64,000 bases of DNA. Origin: Pseudohalocynthiibacter aestuariivivens. GTDB lineage: Bacteria; Pseudomonadota; Alphaproteobacteria; Rhodobacterales; Rhodobacteraceae. Under the pieces are notes generated by a model. The model ran no database searches. It was not told where the DNA came from and worked only from the letters and a program-made list of their open reading frames with translations. Position numbers and translations under genes: made by a program. The DNA lies in assembly GCF_011040495.1 (NCBI RefSeq), contig NZ_CP049037.1, positions 1,364,001 to 1,428,000 of the forward strand, read 5' to 3'. Shown in pieces: positions 18,487-26,584 of this stretch. Numbering within the stretch: the stretch's first letter is position 1; every line of letters begins with the position of its first letter.

Positions 18487-19503
18487 TCACTGCATCAGTC
18501 TCTCAAGCATCACCAAGTGAGCTGCTTCACGTGCAGCCTTTGTAATTTTCCGCTCTGCTTCCGGGTCAGCTGCCAACAGTGTTCCAAGAATGCCTTGGAC
18601 CTTAGCGTGTTCATCAACATGCTTATGTGGAGCCAGCTTAACTCGGTGGAGATACCCACGAACCGAGTTGCACCAGTTTCGCGGGATGTTTGGAGAAGAG
18701 TTTAACACTATTCCGGTAACCTCTTGCCGGTCGCCCGGCCCCATGAACTTTGTTTTCCTCTCATTCAGTCGAAAGCCAAACTTTTGCACAAGAGCGCTAA
18801 TATCGCCCAACACCTCGTCGTCGATCCAATGCTTAGAAGATATGGTTATGTCGTCGGCGTACCGGGTGTATACAAAGCCGCGGTCAGCAACATATTCCGT
18901 CAGCAGAGCATCAAACTTCGCCAGTACCAAGTTACCGATCATAGGGCTTGTCGGAGAACCAGTAGGAGCCGCACCGCCGAGCGTGACTAAGTCTCGTAAC
19001 ACGCTAGCTCCATCCGAGTGGTACCCCATTTCCAAGAATGTCGCCTCAACCAAATCCGCTCCAATGCTTGGGAAAAAGCTTTCAATATCAACGTTGAGAA
19101 AGTGCTTCTGGCCAAAGTGAGCCTTGGCATTGGTCAAGTAGCTGCGTCCACTCCGAAATCCGTGAACACAATCGTGCAATGGCATTTGGTTAAGGATGTT
19201 GTCGCATATCCACCACTGCACCACCTTCAGGTAAGTCTTTGGTGTGGTTATTGCACGCAAGCTCCCATCAGATTTCGGAATTTCGAAGAACCGGTAGTGA
19301 TATGAAGGTTTGTGAAGGATCTGCCGTACAAGCTTTGGTGACACCCCCAGATATGATGAGACGTGTGCTGAGGTCTTTAGATATGGAAGGCCGGTCTGCT
19401 CAACAAAGTCTCTCGCGTCGTTAAGCTCCTCGGGGAAGAAGGCTTTTGCGATAGCTAAGTAGTCGCTTTGTTTAGGCTCAATGTAGTAGGAGCGAGGTGG
19501 CAT
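18487..19503 (-). CDS. Retron reverse transcriptase
   Basis: A 338-residue reverse transcriptase. It has the first catalytic aspartate in LNVDIESFFPS (near 139), PTGSPTSP (180-187), the YADD active site at 215-218, the retron-specific NAxxH (125-129) and the VTG motif (262-264) that reads the msr RNA. There is no maturase or endonuclease domain, which separates it from group II intron enzymes. It would copy the adjacent msd RNA into multicopy single-stranded DNA attached to RNA. It is the last gene of a leftward operon: deoxyribosyltransferase-like protein, winged-helix protein, ncRNA, RT. Confidence 0.95.
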   Translation of the reverse strand: MPPRSYYIEPKQSDYLAIAKAFFPEELNDARDFVEQTGLPYLKTSAHVSSYLGVSPKLVRQILHKPSYHYRFFEIPKSDGSLRAITTPKTYLKVVQWWICDNILNQMPLHDCVHGFRSGRSYLTNAKAHFGQKHFLNVDIESFFPSIGADLVEATFLEMGYHSDGASVLRDLVTLGGAAPTGSPTSPMIGNLVLAKFDALLTEYVADRGFVYTRYADDITISSKHWIDDEVLGDISALVQKFGFRLNERKTKFMGPGDRQEVTGIVLNSSPNIPRNWCNSVRGYLHRVKLAPHKHVDEHAKVQGILGTLLAADPEAERKITKAAREAAHLVMLERLMQ

Positions 19504-19531
19504 GGTTTAGCCAATCCTAGATTGCTTAAAA

Positions 19532-19639
19532 GTGTGGCTCATCGGAGGCGATCTTGATTTGGGTAAAGCTTACCCAGAGCAAGAGCGGCTCCGATGAGCC
19601 ACACCCCCTTATGAGCGTGACCTGAAGGGCAGGTACGCT
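19532..19639 (-). ncRNA. Predicted retron msr-msd RNA
   Basis: The 147 bases between the winged-helix gene and the RT gene hold strong structure on the transcribed strand. The msd-like part is one long hairpin. A perfect 16-bp stem pairs 19532-19547 with 19589-19604 (GTGTGGCTCATCGGAG and its complement). It continues with mismatches for 7 more pairs and has an apical GGGTAA-GCT-TTACCC hairpin at 19561-19575. Upstream in the RNA, an msr-like stem pairs 19614-19624 with 19630-19639 through 10 bp with one bulge. The a1/a2 end pairing and the branching G were not identified, so exact ends are uncertain. Confidence 0.75.
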
Positions 19640-19650
19640 GATGCAGTGCC

Positions 19651-19983
19651 CTATCCAAGCCACCTCGCCTGACGATGGTAACGCCGCCGCTGCTGTTTCA
19701 TCAAGAACATTCTAATGTTGTCTATGTCGCGCTCCTTCATAAGCGTTTGAGCGTTCATCATACCTTGCTGATCAAGTAGGTAGGTGCCCCGCCTAACCGT
19801 GACCAAGTTGCCATCCAAGCGCATTTTCTCATGAACCGCCTGAAGTCTTGACGGTGTCCGCTTATCCATCTCATCTGGCCAAATCTCTGCCACAGCTTTT
19901 TCAATGTCCTGAATTCGCGCGGGCTGGATAATGCGCAACGCAAGAAGATACTTTTCAGGGATGTTGTAGCGCTTATCGACCAT
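19651..19983 (-). CDS. Retron accessory winged-helix DNA-binding protein
   Basis: A 110-residue basic protein. The segment from PEKYLLALRII through SRLQAVHEKMRLDGNLVTVRRGTYLL reads like a winged helix whose wing ends in a beta hairpin. Eco1-type (type II) retron effectors have a C-terminal DNA-binding domain in this position. Here it is a separate gene whose ATG lies 11 bases inside the end of the deoxyribosyltransferase-like gene, in another frame. It would partner with that protein and with the msDNA. Identification rests on context and pattern, not on a diagnostic motif. Confidence 0.7.
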   Translation of the reverse strand: MVDKRYNIPEKYLLALRIIQPARIQDIEKAVAEIWPDEMDKRTPSRLQAVHEKMRLDGNLVTVRRGTYLLDQQGMMNAQTLMKERDIDNIRMFLMKQQRRRYHRQARWLG

Positions 19984-20569
19984 AAAGCTGGTCCACCCGC
20001 CTTGCCTCAGCCAGATCTTGAATGTGGCTCAAGCACTCATCAAACACACGATCCTTATCCGCGTAGTCAATATATTCAACTTTCCCTAAGAACATTCGCG
20101 CCATTTCGACGGGGCCGAGGTTTATGTAATTTGTTTCTCCCTCATATTTCTTCTCAACAAGCATCAGCATTTTTGAGCATGTTTCTTTACTAGTTACCCA
20201 ATCGCCTGTCTCGCAAAATGAGCCCACGCTTGATGGCAGCACAATCAGAGCATCAGTATATTCAACTATATGATGTCTCTCAAAAATAACGGCGTTATTT
20301 CGGCGACCGTAATGCTTGGAACCATTTGTTCGTAACTCGACATCCTCTCCAAGGTACACCCTGTGGCCTAATGCGGTTAACTCACCGTAGAGCCAATAAC
20401 GCAGTTCTTTTGCAGGTGATCCAGTGTTTTCCGGCTCTGCTGCATCCTTTTCAATATCGATGAAGGGGCCCGCCAAGAAAATGTCGTACGTTTCCCTTAG
20501 CCGTTTTGCCGCATCCTCGTGCGCGGCCGCTTTGGCATGCCTAGCCTTCTTGTAGTCAACCTTACTCAA
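19973..20569 (-). CDS. Retron effector, nucleoside deoxyribosyltransferase-like (type II retron)
   Basis: A 198-residue protein of the nucleoside deoxyribosyltransferase-like fold: FLAGPF near 31-36, then SSVGSFCETGDW (113-124) with the probable catalytic Glu120, then NYINLGPVEMARMF (147-160). The same order with similar motifs (GSF-E-G and FINYGPV) is found in the Retron-Eco1 effector, reported to hydrolyse NAD as filaments released on phage attack. The start is a TTG with GGAA upstream; no in-frame ATG is available near it. First gene of the retron operon. Expected role: toxin held inactive by the msDNA-RT complex. Confidence 0.85.
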   Translation of the reverse strand: MSKVDYKKARHAKAAAHEDAAKRLRETYDIFLAGPFIDIEKDAAEPENTGSPAKELRYWLYGELTALGHRVYLGEDVELRTNGSKHYGRRNNAVIFERHHIVEYTDALIVLPSSVGSFCETGDWVTSKETCSKMLMLVEKKYEGETNYINLGPVEMARMFLGKVEYIDYADKDRVFDECLSHIQDLAEARRVDQLYGR

Positions 20570-20656
20570 AGTCTGTTCCAGCTTGTTGTTAAACCTAACC
20601 CAACATTATGACGCCTAGACTGCACATGAACGGCAGCTTTGGCTATCCCCCTGCAC

Positions 20657-21707
20657 GGCTTTGTTGCACAAATAGGTTGATGGGATTCACTGTATGAATC
20701 CAGCGTGATAGCTGAAGGGGATGAGCAGCTGGTCCCCTACCAAATATAAGACCAAGAATTGGTCGTCTTACAATGACAGCTTGAAGCGGCGCGGATCGTT
20801 GTCGATCTGGTTTGATCCGGAGATGGTGTGGGCGCCGCCGCCAAACGGCAAGCGCGGTCGGCAACAGCAATTCAGTGACGCGGCTATTCAAACGTGTCTA
20901 ACGCTGAAGGTCCTTTTTGGCATGCCGCTCCGCCAGACAACTGGGTTCGTTCAAAGCTTGCTGCGGTTGGTCGGGCTTGATTGGTCAGCACCGGACTTCA
21001 GCACTCTTTGCCGCCGCCAGAAAACGCTGAACGTGAGCCTGCCGTATCGTGGCGGTGCTGGCCCGTTGAATCTTCTTATCGATAGCACGGGGATCAAGGC
21101 CGAGGGTGAAGGCGAGTGGAATGCACGTAAGCATGGCGGTTCTAAACGCCGCATATGGCGCAAGATACACATAGGTATCGACGAGGAAACGCTGGAAGTT
21201 CGGGCAGTCGAAGTCACCAGCAGCAACATCGGTGATGCTCCCATGCTGCCCGAACTCCTGAACCAAATCCCGCTCGATCAGGACATCGGCAACGTTACCG
21301 CAGATGGGGCGTATGACACCCGCAAATGCCACGAGGCGATTGCTGCCAGAGATGCCCATGCGGTGATCCCGCCACGCAAGAATGCAAAGCCCTGGAAGCC
21401 TACGAGCGCCGGAGCAATTGCCCGCAACGATGCGGTCCATGCGCAAGGGTATCTGGGCCGCACGGTGTGGCGACGCTGGAGTGGATACCACCGCAGAAGC
21501 CGCGTCGAAACCAAGATGCATTGTATGAAACTACTGGGCCAATCGCTCATGACGAGGGACTTCGAAAGGCAAGTCGCGGAAATCCAAGTCCGCATCGCCA
21601 TCCTCAACCGCTATACCGCTCTTGGCATACCTATCACTAAGCCCGTAGGCTAAATCCGGCTGGGGTAAGGGGAAGAACGCCTTTAACCCGATTTGTGCAA
21701 CAAAGCC
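20657..21707 (+). mobile_element. IS5-family insertion sequence, complete
   Basis: The element is about 1051 bases, bounded by 17-bp perfect terminal inverted repeats GGCTTTGTTGCACAAAT at 20657-20673 and its complement at 21691-21707, and encodes one intact transposase. No matching target duplication is visible in the flanks (CTGCAC on the left, CCCGTC on the right). One end may therefore have been rearranged after insertion, or the element may have joined two formerly distant segments. Confidence 0.92.
20721..21653 (+). CDS. IS5-family transposase
   Basis: A 310-residue DDE transposase, the only gene of the element. The three acidic residues appear in LIDSTGIK, TADGAYDTR and YHRRSRVETKM (the YREK-like block). 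The frame is intact from ATG to stop, so the element may still be mobile. It sits between the retron promoter region and the DeoR gene and marks the right edge of the accessory island. Confidence 0.95.
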   Translation: MSSWSPTKYKTKNWSSYNDSLKRRGSLSIWFDPEMVWAPPPNGKRGRQQQFSDAAIQTCLTLKVLFGMPLRQTTGFVQSLLRLVGLDWSAPDFSTLCRRQKTLNVSLPYRGGAGPLNLLIDSTGIKAEGEGEWNARKHGGSKRRIWRKIHIGIDEETLEVRAVEVTSSNIGDAPMLPELLNQIPLDQDIGNVTADGAYDTRKCHEAIAARDAHAVIPPRKNAKPWKPTSAGAIARNDAVHAQGYLGRTVWRRWSGYHRRSRVETKMHCMKLLGQSLMTRDFERQVAEIQVRIAILNRYTALGIPITKPVG

Positions 21708-21772
21708 CCCGTCCGCCTATACCCGCAATCGCGACCAAGAACCTCTGGCGTACTGCCCCCACCTGTCGCCGA

Positions 21773-22546
21773 TCATGTCGCGATCTTGTTGTTCGCGACA
21801 ACCAGATTTATCCCGCCAAAAATCTCGTCAAACTGGGGATCGGGCACTGCATCGGATACGATAATATCATCAGAACGAAGTTGCGGCAGACGCAAAGGCG
21901 GAACGTGCCCATCCACGACAAACTTTGATTTGTCTACGGCCATGATGGTGCGCCTTGAAATACCGATCATTGCCCTTGCAATATCTACCTCGCATTGCTC
22001 ATACCCCAAAAACCCCAGTCTAGGCTCGATACCCGATGCTGACAGAATTGAATAATCAACCGAAAAGCTGGCAATCACATCGAATGCCGCCTTGTCAAAC
22101 GCGGCGCCATCATGGTTTCGAAGTTGCGTGCCTGCCATGAAAACCCGATTGCCATCAATCATGGAAAGTGTACTTGCCACAAAGACCGAATTGGTCACGA
22201 TACTCAGGTTCTTGCGTCGGCGCAGGGCCTGCGCAATGAAGCTCGAGGTCGACCCGGTATCAATCGCAAGCGAACTGCCGTTTTCGACAAGATCGACAAC
22301 CTTGTTTGCTATCGCGACCTTCGCTGCCCTGTTCTTGTTCATTCGAGACAGAAAAGGCGGGTCATTTACGTTCTGCGTACTGACCAAAGCGCCATGAACC
22401 TTCTTCAGATCCCCCTGCTCTTCCAACGGCCTGACCGATCGTCTGATCGTTTGATCCGATACATCAAGAATCTGCGCCACCTCAGTCACGGTAACGGTTC
22501 CGCGTAGATTAACGATGTTGAGGATTTCCTGCTCGTGCTTTGACAT
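21773..22546 (-). CDS. DeoR/GlpR-family transcriptional regulator
   Basis: A 257-residue regulator with an N-terminal DeoR helix-turn-helix (HEQEILNIVNLRGTVTVTEV, then SDQTIRRSVRPLEEQG) and the sugar-phosphate-isomerase-like sensor domain (SLAIDTGSTS, then IVTNS). DeoR proteins usually sense a sugar phosphate. The ATG at 22546 places the HTH at the usual position; a longer frame to 22597 has no better ribosome site. Its targets are not next to it: the IS5 element lies downstream and the malonate genes upstream. It may be separated from its operon. Confidence 0.85.
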   Translation of the reverse strand: MSKHEQEILNIVNLRGTVTVTEVAQILDVSDQTIRRSVRPLEEQGDLKKVHGALVSTQNVNDPPFLSRMNKNRAAKVAIANKVVDLVENGSSLAIDTGSTSSFIAQALRRRKNLSIVTNSVFVASTLSMIDGNRVFMAGTQLRNHDGAAFDKAAFDVIASFSVDYSILSASGIEPRLGFLGYEQCEVDIARAMIGISRRTIMAVDKSKFVVDGHVPPLRLPQLRSDDIIVSDAVPDPQFDEIFGGINLVVANNKIAT

Positions 22547-22661
22547 TTCTTGTTCTCTTGTTGAGTAGACATAAGATATTTTATGCCAGTCGATCACTCA
22601 AGGCCACGAAACCGCCAGAAAAACCTATTTTTTGTTACATTCTGTTGATTTGGCCGCGTTT

Positions 22662-22795
22662 CACGGTGCCTTTGAAAACAAAGGAACGTGATTTCACTGG
22701 AAAATCGGTGCGACTGCGCCGACAGGGCGAGCCCCGTCATTGCCGCGTCGCTTTAGGGCTACAGGGAATGCAATCTCCGCGCAGGAGGACCTAGT
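22662..22795 (+). promoter_or_regulatory. Cobalamin-riboswitch-like RNA, degenerate and without a downstream gene
   Basis: Several blocks fall in the order of a B12 riboswitch. CACGGTGCC (22662-22670) is followed by a CCTTTG/CAAAGG hairpin and GGAACGTGATTTCAC. Then come GACTGC and GGGCGAGCC, AGGGAATGC (where GGGAAGGC is usual) and a terminal CGCGCAGGAGGACCT resembling the AGGAGACCTGCC end. The inner B12 box (GCCACTG) is not intact. Downstream on this strand is only the 3' end of the opposing GntR gene. It looks like a relic left by rearrangement, or a strongly divergent riboswitch. The rest of the 338-base gap shows nothing else. Confidence 0.42.
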
Positions 22796-22884
22796 CTTTG
22801 CGCTCGATTTTGACTGCTCATTGAGGTCATCGCTCCCGGCCAAGCCCCGAACCTGCACCTGCGTATGCATGTCGATGTGTCGTG

Positions 22885-23538
22885 CTATTCCTTTTCTTTC
22901 AGGCTTGCCATCAGGTGATGGAATTTTTCACCCTGAATCGCGACATGCCCCCGCAGGGCGGCAGCAGCGTTGCACCCATTTCCATCTGACAGAGCCTTCA
23001 GAATCTCGTGGTGTTCTTCCATCGACTGTTTCATCCGTCCACGCAGATGCAGTTGAATGCGTCGATACGGCTTTAGCCTTTGATGCAGGCGGAGCGCTTC
23101 TTGTTCCAGAAATCCATTGCCAGAGCTTTTGTAGATCAAATGATGGAAACGCTCGTTTTCGAGGTAATAGAGGTCGACATCATTGTGGTCCAAGGCGATC
23201 TGGCATTTTTCATTGGCAGCGTCGAGCAAAGCCAATGCCTCGTCAGAGATACGTTTGGCACAGAGATGCCCACAGGCCGATTCAAGCTCTGCCATAAATT
23301 CGAACATCTGAATCAGCTCGACCGGACCGGGCTGATGTACGAACGCACCGCGCCGGGGTTCTTGGACAACCAGACCCGACAGCGCAAGCTTCTGGATCGC
23401 CTCTCGGATCGGGGTGCGTGAGACGCCGAACCGCTTGGACAGTTTGATCTCGTCCAGTCTTTCACCATCGGAAAACGCGCCCGTAAAAACGAGGTGTTCG
23501 AGTTCCTTGGCAATCTTGTCGGCGCTACGGGTTGTCAT
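22885..23538 (-). CDS. matR: GntR/FCD-family regulator of malonate genes (MatR-like)
   Basis: A 217-residue FadR-type regulator. The winged helix covers about 1-70 (KLSKRFGVSRTPIREAIQKL), and a C-terminal FCD sensor domain carries metal/ligand histidines in HHLIYKSSGNGF. It diverges from a malonate uptake and use operon, as matR does in rhizobia. The spacer between them holds TTGTATACAA, the half-site style of FadR/MatR operators. It probably represses the operon until malonate or malonyl-CoA is present. Confidence 0.83.
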   Translation of the reverse strand: MTTRSADKIAKELEHLVFTGAFSDGERLDEIKLSKRFGVSRTPIREAIQKLALSGLVVQEPRRGAFVHQPGPVELIQMFEFMAELESACGHLCAKRISDEALALLDAANEKCQIALDHNDVDLYYLENERFHHLIYKSSGNGFLEQEALRLHQRLKPYRRIQLHLRGRMKQSMEEHHEILKALSDGNGCNAAAALRGHVAIQGEKFHHLMASLKEKE

Positions 23539-23581
23539 GCGATGACAATAGACCAGTCCAATAATAGTGCAAGATAGATAT

Positions 23582-23593
23582 TCTTGTATACAA
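23582..23593 (+). promoter_or_regulatory. MatR-like operator
   Basis: A perfect palindrome TTGTATACAA at 23584-23593, preceded by TC, lies in the 141-base spacer between matR and the TRAP genes. The 11 bases TCTTGTATACA match the start of the MatR operator reported for Rhizobium leguminosarum as I recall it. Confidence 0.65.
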
Positions 23594-23679
23594 AAAAGTT
23601 GACTGGTGATGCAAGGTGCGTGACTGTGCCGTGATACGGCCTGATTCGCGTCGGCCTGAAATCACTGGGAGGAAACCAA

Positions 23680-24660
23680 ATGAAACTGAAAATGCTGACG
23701 ACAGCCGCGATCATGGGGCTTGCCGCCGGGGTTGCGACGGCCGAAGAACTGCGGCTTTCGCATCAATGGTCAAACCAAGACATTCGTAATCAGGTCGCGC
23801 AGATCGTCGCGGACGAAGTTGCCGCCGCTGATGTCGATCTTGAAATCAAGATTTTCGGCTCGCAATCCCTGTTCAAGGCGCGCGAGCAGTATACACCACT
23901 TAGCCGTGGCCAACTGGATATGGCAGTCCTGCCTCTGTCATACGCCGGTGGCCAGCAACCCGCCTATAACCTGACGCTGATGCCCGGGCTGGTAAAGAAC
24001 CACGATCATGCCGCGCGCATGAATGAATCGCCGTTCATGGCCGCGTTGGAAGAGAAGATGGCCGAGGATGACGTCATGGTGCTGGTTCATGGCTACCTTG
24101 CCGGCGGGTTTGCCGGGACAGACGGCTGCATCACCAAGCCAGAGGATATCGCCGGGCTTCAGACCCGCGCAGCGGGCAAGGCGTTTGAGCAGATGCTGGC
24201 AGGTGCCGGTGCGTCGATTGCGTCGATGGCATCGTCTGAAATCTACAACGCGATGCAGACTGGCGTTCTGGATGCGGCAAACACATCTTCGTCGTCTTTT
24301 GTGTCCTACCGTATCTATGAGCAGGTGAAATGCTACACCCCCGCTGGTGATATTGCGTTGTGGTTCATGTATCAGCCGCTGCTGATGAATAAATCCACCT
24401 TCGAAGGTCTGAACGAGGCACAGCAGGCCGCGTTGCTGGCTGGCGCCGCCAAGGCACAGACCTATTATCTGGAAGAGGCCAAGAAAGAAGACGCAGCCTC
24501 GGCAGATGTATTCCGCGAGGCGGGTGTCGAGATCGCAGAGATGAGTCAGGAAGATTTCGACGCTTGGCGCGCTCTGGCACAGACAACATCCTACGCCAAG
24601 TTTGTCGAAGACACACCAGATGGTCAGGCGTTGCTTGATCTGGCGCTGGCAGTCGAATGA
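23680..24660 (+). CDS. TRAP transporter substrate-binding protein, probably malonate
   Basis: Periplasmic DctP-type receptor of 326 residues with a signal peptide cleaved after about residue 21 (GLAAGVATA-EE). The family's carboxylate-binding arginine lies in the LQTRAAGKAF segment (near 163-172), where TRAP receptors have GLKxR. With the DctQ and DctM genes and malonate enzymes in the same operon it probably binds malonate, as in the MatPQM system of Sinorhizobium. GGGAGG precedes the start. Confidence 0.88.
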   Translation: MKLKMLTTAAIMGLAAGVATAEELRLSHQWSNQDIRNQVAQIVADEVAAADVDLEIKIFGSQSLFKAREQYTPLSRGQLDMAVLPLSYAGGQQPAYNLTLMPGLVKNHDHAARMNESPFMAALEEKMAEDDVMVLVHGYLAGGFAGTDGCITKPEDIAGLQTRAAGKAFEQMLAGAGASIASMASSEIYNAMQTGVLDAANTSSSSFVSYRIYEQVKCYTPAGDIALWFMYQPLLMNKSTFEGLNEAQQAALLAGAAKAQTYYLEEAKKEDAASADVFREAGVEIAEMSQEDFDAWRALAQTTSYAKFVEDTPDGQALLDLALAVE

Positions 24661-24666
24661 TCGCAT

Positions 24667-24691
24667 GCGGGGCGGCACATCGCTGCCCCGC
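24667..24691 (+). promoter_or_regulatory. Intercistronic stem-loop after the TRAP receptor gene
   Basis: GCGGGGCGGC and GCTGCCCCGC pair through 10 positions with one G-U, around a 5-base loop. The hairpin starts 7 bases after the receptor stop and has no T-run. It resembles stabilising hairpins that let a binding protein exceed its membrane partners. Confidence 0.7.
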
Positions 24692-24719
24692 CCACTGACC
24701 GGACAATGAGGATGACCCC

Positions 24720-25268
24720 ATGACAGGCCATCACGATGCCGCTACGGCCCATACTGGGCAAAACCCCTTTCTTAAAACTGTTGGCGCGATATCGACACTT
24801 GCCGGCTGGTGTTCCGCGGCGATGATTGTCGCCGCCGTCGCCATTACCTGTCAGATGATTTTCGTCCGCTTCGTCCTGAACCACTCGACTATCTGGCAGA
24901 CGGAAATGGTCGTCTATCTGGTGATCGCGGCTACGCTGATCGGGCTGCCATATGTCCAACGGCTGCGCGGGCATGTGAATGTCGATCTGATCCCGCTTAT
25001 GCTGCCCCAACGAGCACGGTTTGCCCTATGTGTTCTGACACTTACAATGTCGATCGTGATCATCTCGGTGATGGTCTGGTACGGCTACGAGTTCTGGCAT
25101 TTCGCGTGGGAGAGAGGCTGGAAATCGGACACTGTCTGGGGCGTGCGTCTGTGGATTCCTTATCTGGCGTTGCCCGTCGGGCTGGGGTTGTTGCTGCTGC
25201 AACTGATCGCCGACCTGATCGCGGTTATCCTGAAGGTTGATCAACCATTCGGACTGGAGGACGCCTGA
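24720..25268 (+). CDS. TRAP transporter small membrane subunit (DctQ)
   Basis: A 182-residue protein with four predicted membrane segments, typical of the DctQ subunit. The conserved region IWQTEMVVYLVIAATLIGLP is visible near residues 57-76. It bridges the receptor and the large permease of a sodium-driven tripartite importer. Its stop overlaps the DctM ATG by one base (TGATG). Confidence 0.9.
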   Translation: MTGHHDAATAHTGQNPFLKTVGAISTLAGWCSAAMIVAAVAITCQMIFVRFVLNHSTIWQTEMVVYLVIAATLIGLPYVQRLRGHVNVDLIPLMLPQRARFALCVLTLTMSIVIISVMVWYGYEFWHFAWERGWKSDTVWGVRLWIPYLALPVGLGLLLLQLIADLIAVILKVDQPFGLEDA

Positions 25269-26584
25269 TGGACCCCCTTTCCCTTAGCGGTCTGGTCGCG
25301 CTCGCCACGATCCTTGTTCTGTTTTCCGGCGTCTCTGTTGCCATCGGGCTGCTGATCGTATCCGCCGGTTTCCTGATCATCTTTGACGGTATGCGCTCGT
25401 TAGAACTGATGCCGGAAATCCTGTTCGGAAAACTTGATAATTTCGCGCTGCTCGCAATCCCGATGTTCATCATCATGGGCTCGTCCATTGCCTCCACACG
25501 GGCAGGCGCTGACCTCTATGAGGCACTTGAACGCTGGCTAACCCGAGTGCCCGGCGGGCTGGTGATCTCCAATCTTGGGGCCTGCGCGCTGTTTGCCGCG
25601 ATGTCGGGATCTAGCCCTGCCACCTGTGCCGCAATCGGCAAGATGGGCATTCCTGAAATGCGCAAGCGTGGCTATCCCGATGGCGTTGCTGCGGGGTCTA
25701 TCGCTGCGGGTGGCACGCTGGGAATTTTGATCCCGCCGTCTGTGACCATGATCGTTTACGGCATCGCTACAGAAAGCTCGATCGGGCGGTTGTTTCTGGC
25801 GGGCGTCCTGCCGGGGCTGCTGCTGGTTGGTTTGTTCATGGCATGGTCGCTCTATTCCACGGCGCGGTCAGGTGATCGGGATCTGCTCAGCTCTGGTTCG
25901 TATAGCTGGCGCGAAAAATTCGAGATTCTGCCGCGTGTCCTGCCGTTCTTGTTCATCATATTGGGCGTGCTCTATGCCATGTATGGCGGCATCGCGACGC
26001 CGTCCGAAACGGCCGCTGTCGGGGCGTTGCTATGCTTGTTGATCGCCATGGTGATCTACAAGCTGTGGAACCCGCGCGACCTGTGGGTGGTCCTGCGTGA
26101 CAGCACGCGGGAATCGGTGATGATCCTCTTTATCATCGCGGCCGCAGGGGTGTTTTCCTACATGCTGTCCAGCCTGTTCATCACCCAGTCCATCGCTGAA
26201 TGGATCGGCACGCTGGACGTCAATCGCTGGTGGCTGATGGGGGCGATCAACGTCTTCTTGCTGATCGCCGGGTTCTTTTTGCCACCCGTTGCCGTGATCC
26301 TGATGGCCGCACCTATCCTGTTGCCTGTCATTGTGACTGCCGGATTTGATCCGATCTGGTTTGCCGTGATCCTGACGATCAACATGGAAATCGGCCTGAT
26401 TTCACCGCCTGTGGGGCTGAACCTCTATGTCATCAACGGCATCGCACCCGACATCCCGCTCAAGACGATCCTGACCGGATCCCTGCCCTTCGTCGCCTGT
26501 ATGGTGCTGGCAATTGTGCTGCTGTGCCTGTTCCCCGGCATCGCGACCTGGCTGCCAGACATGGTAATGGGACCAGCGATATGA
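25268..26584 (+). CDS. TRAP transporter large permease (DctM)
   Basis: A 438-residue, roughly 12-segment permease. DctM family landmarks are AIPMFIIMGS, SGSSPATCAAIGKMGIPEM, GSIAAGGTLGILIPPSV and the C-terminal NMEIGLISPPVGLNLYVING. It forms the sodium-coupled channel of the probable malonate transporter. The next gene, malonyl-CoA decarboxylase, starts inside its stop codon (ATGA), which ties transport to metabolism. Confidence 0.93.
   Translation: MDPLSLSGLVALATILVLFSGVSVAIGLLIVSAGFLIIFDGMRSLELMPEILFGKLDNFALLAIPMFIIMGSSIASTRAGADLYEALERWLTRVPGGLVISNLGACALFAAMSGSSPATCAAIGKMGIPEMRKRGYPDGVAAGSIAAGGTLGILIPPSVTMIVYGIATESSIGRLFLAGVLPGLLLVGLFMAWSLYSTARSGDRDLLSSGSYSWREKFEILPRVLPFLFIILGVLYAMYGGIATPSETAAVGALLCLLIAMVIYKLWNPRDLWVVLRDSTRESVMILFIIAAAGVFSYMLSSLFITQSIAEWIGTLDVNRWWLMGAINVFLLIAGFFLPPVAVILMAAPILLPVIVTAGFDPIWFAVILTINMEIGLISPPVGLNLYVINGIAPDIPLKTILTGSLPFVACMVLAIVLLCLFPGIATWLPDMVMGPAI

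Noticed and set aside
19973..19983. Programmed frameshift joining the two retron effector genes
   Set aside because: No slippery heptamer or following stem was seen in the overlap; a separate ATG start is simpler.
20640..21720. Target-site duplication of the IS5 element
   Set aside because: The bases outside the two terminal repeats do not match for any length from 3 to 9.
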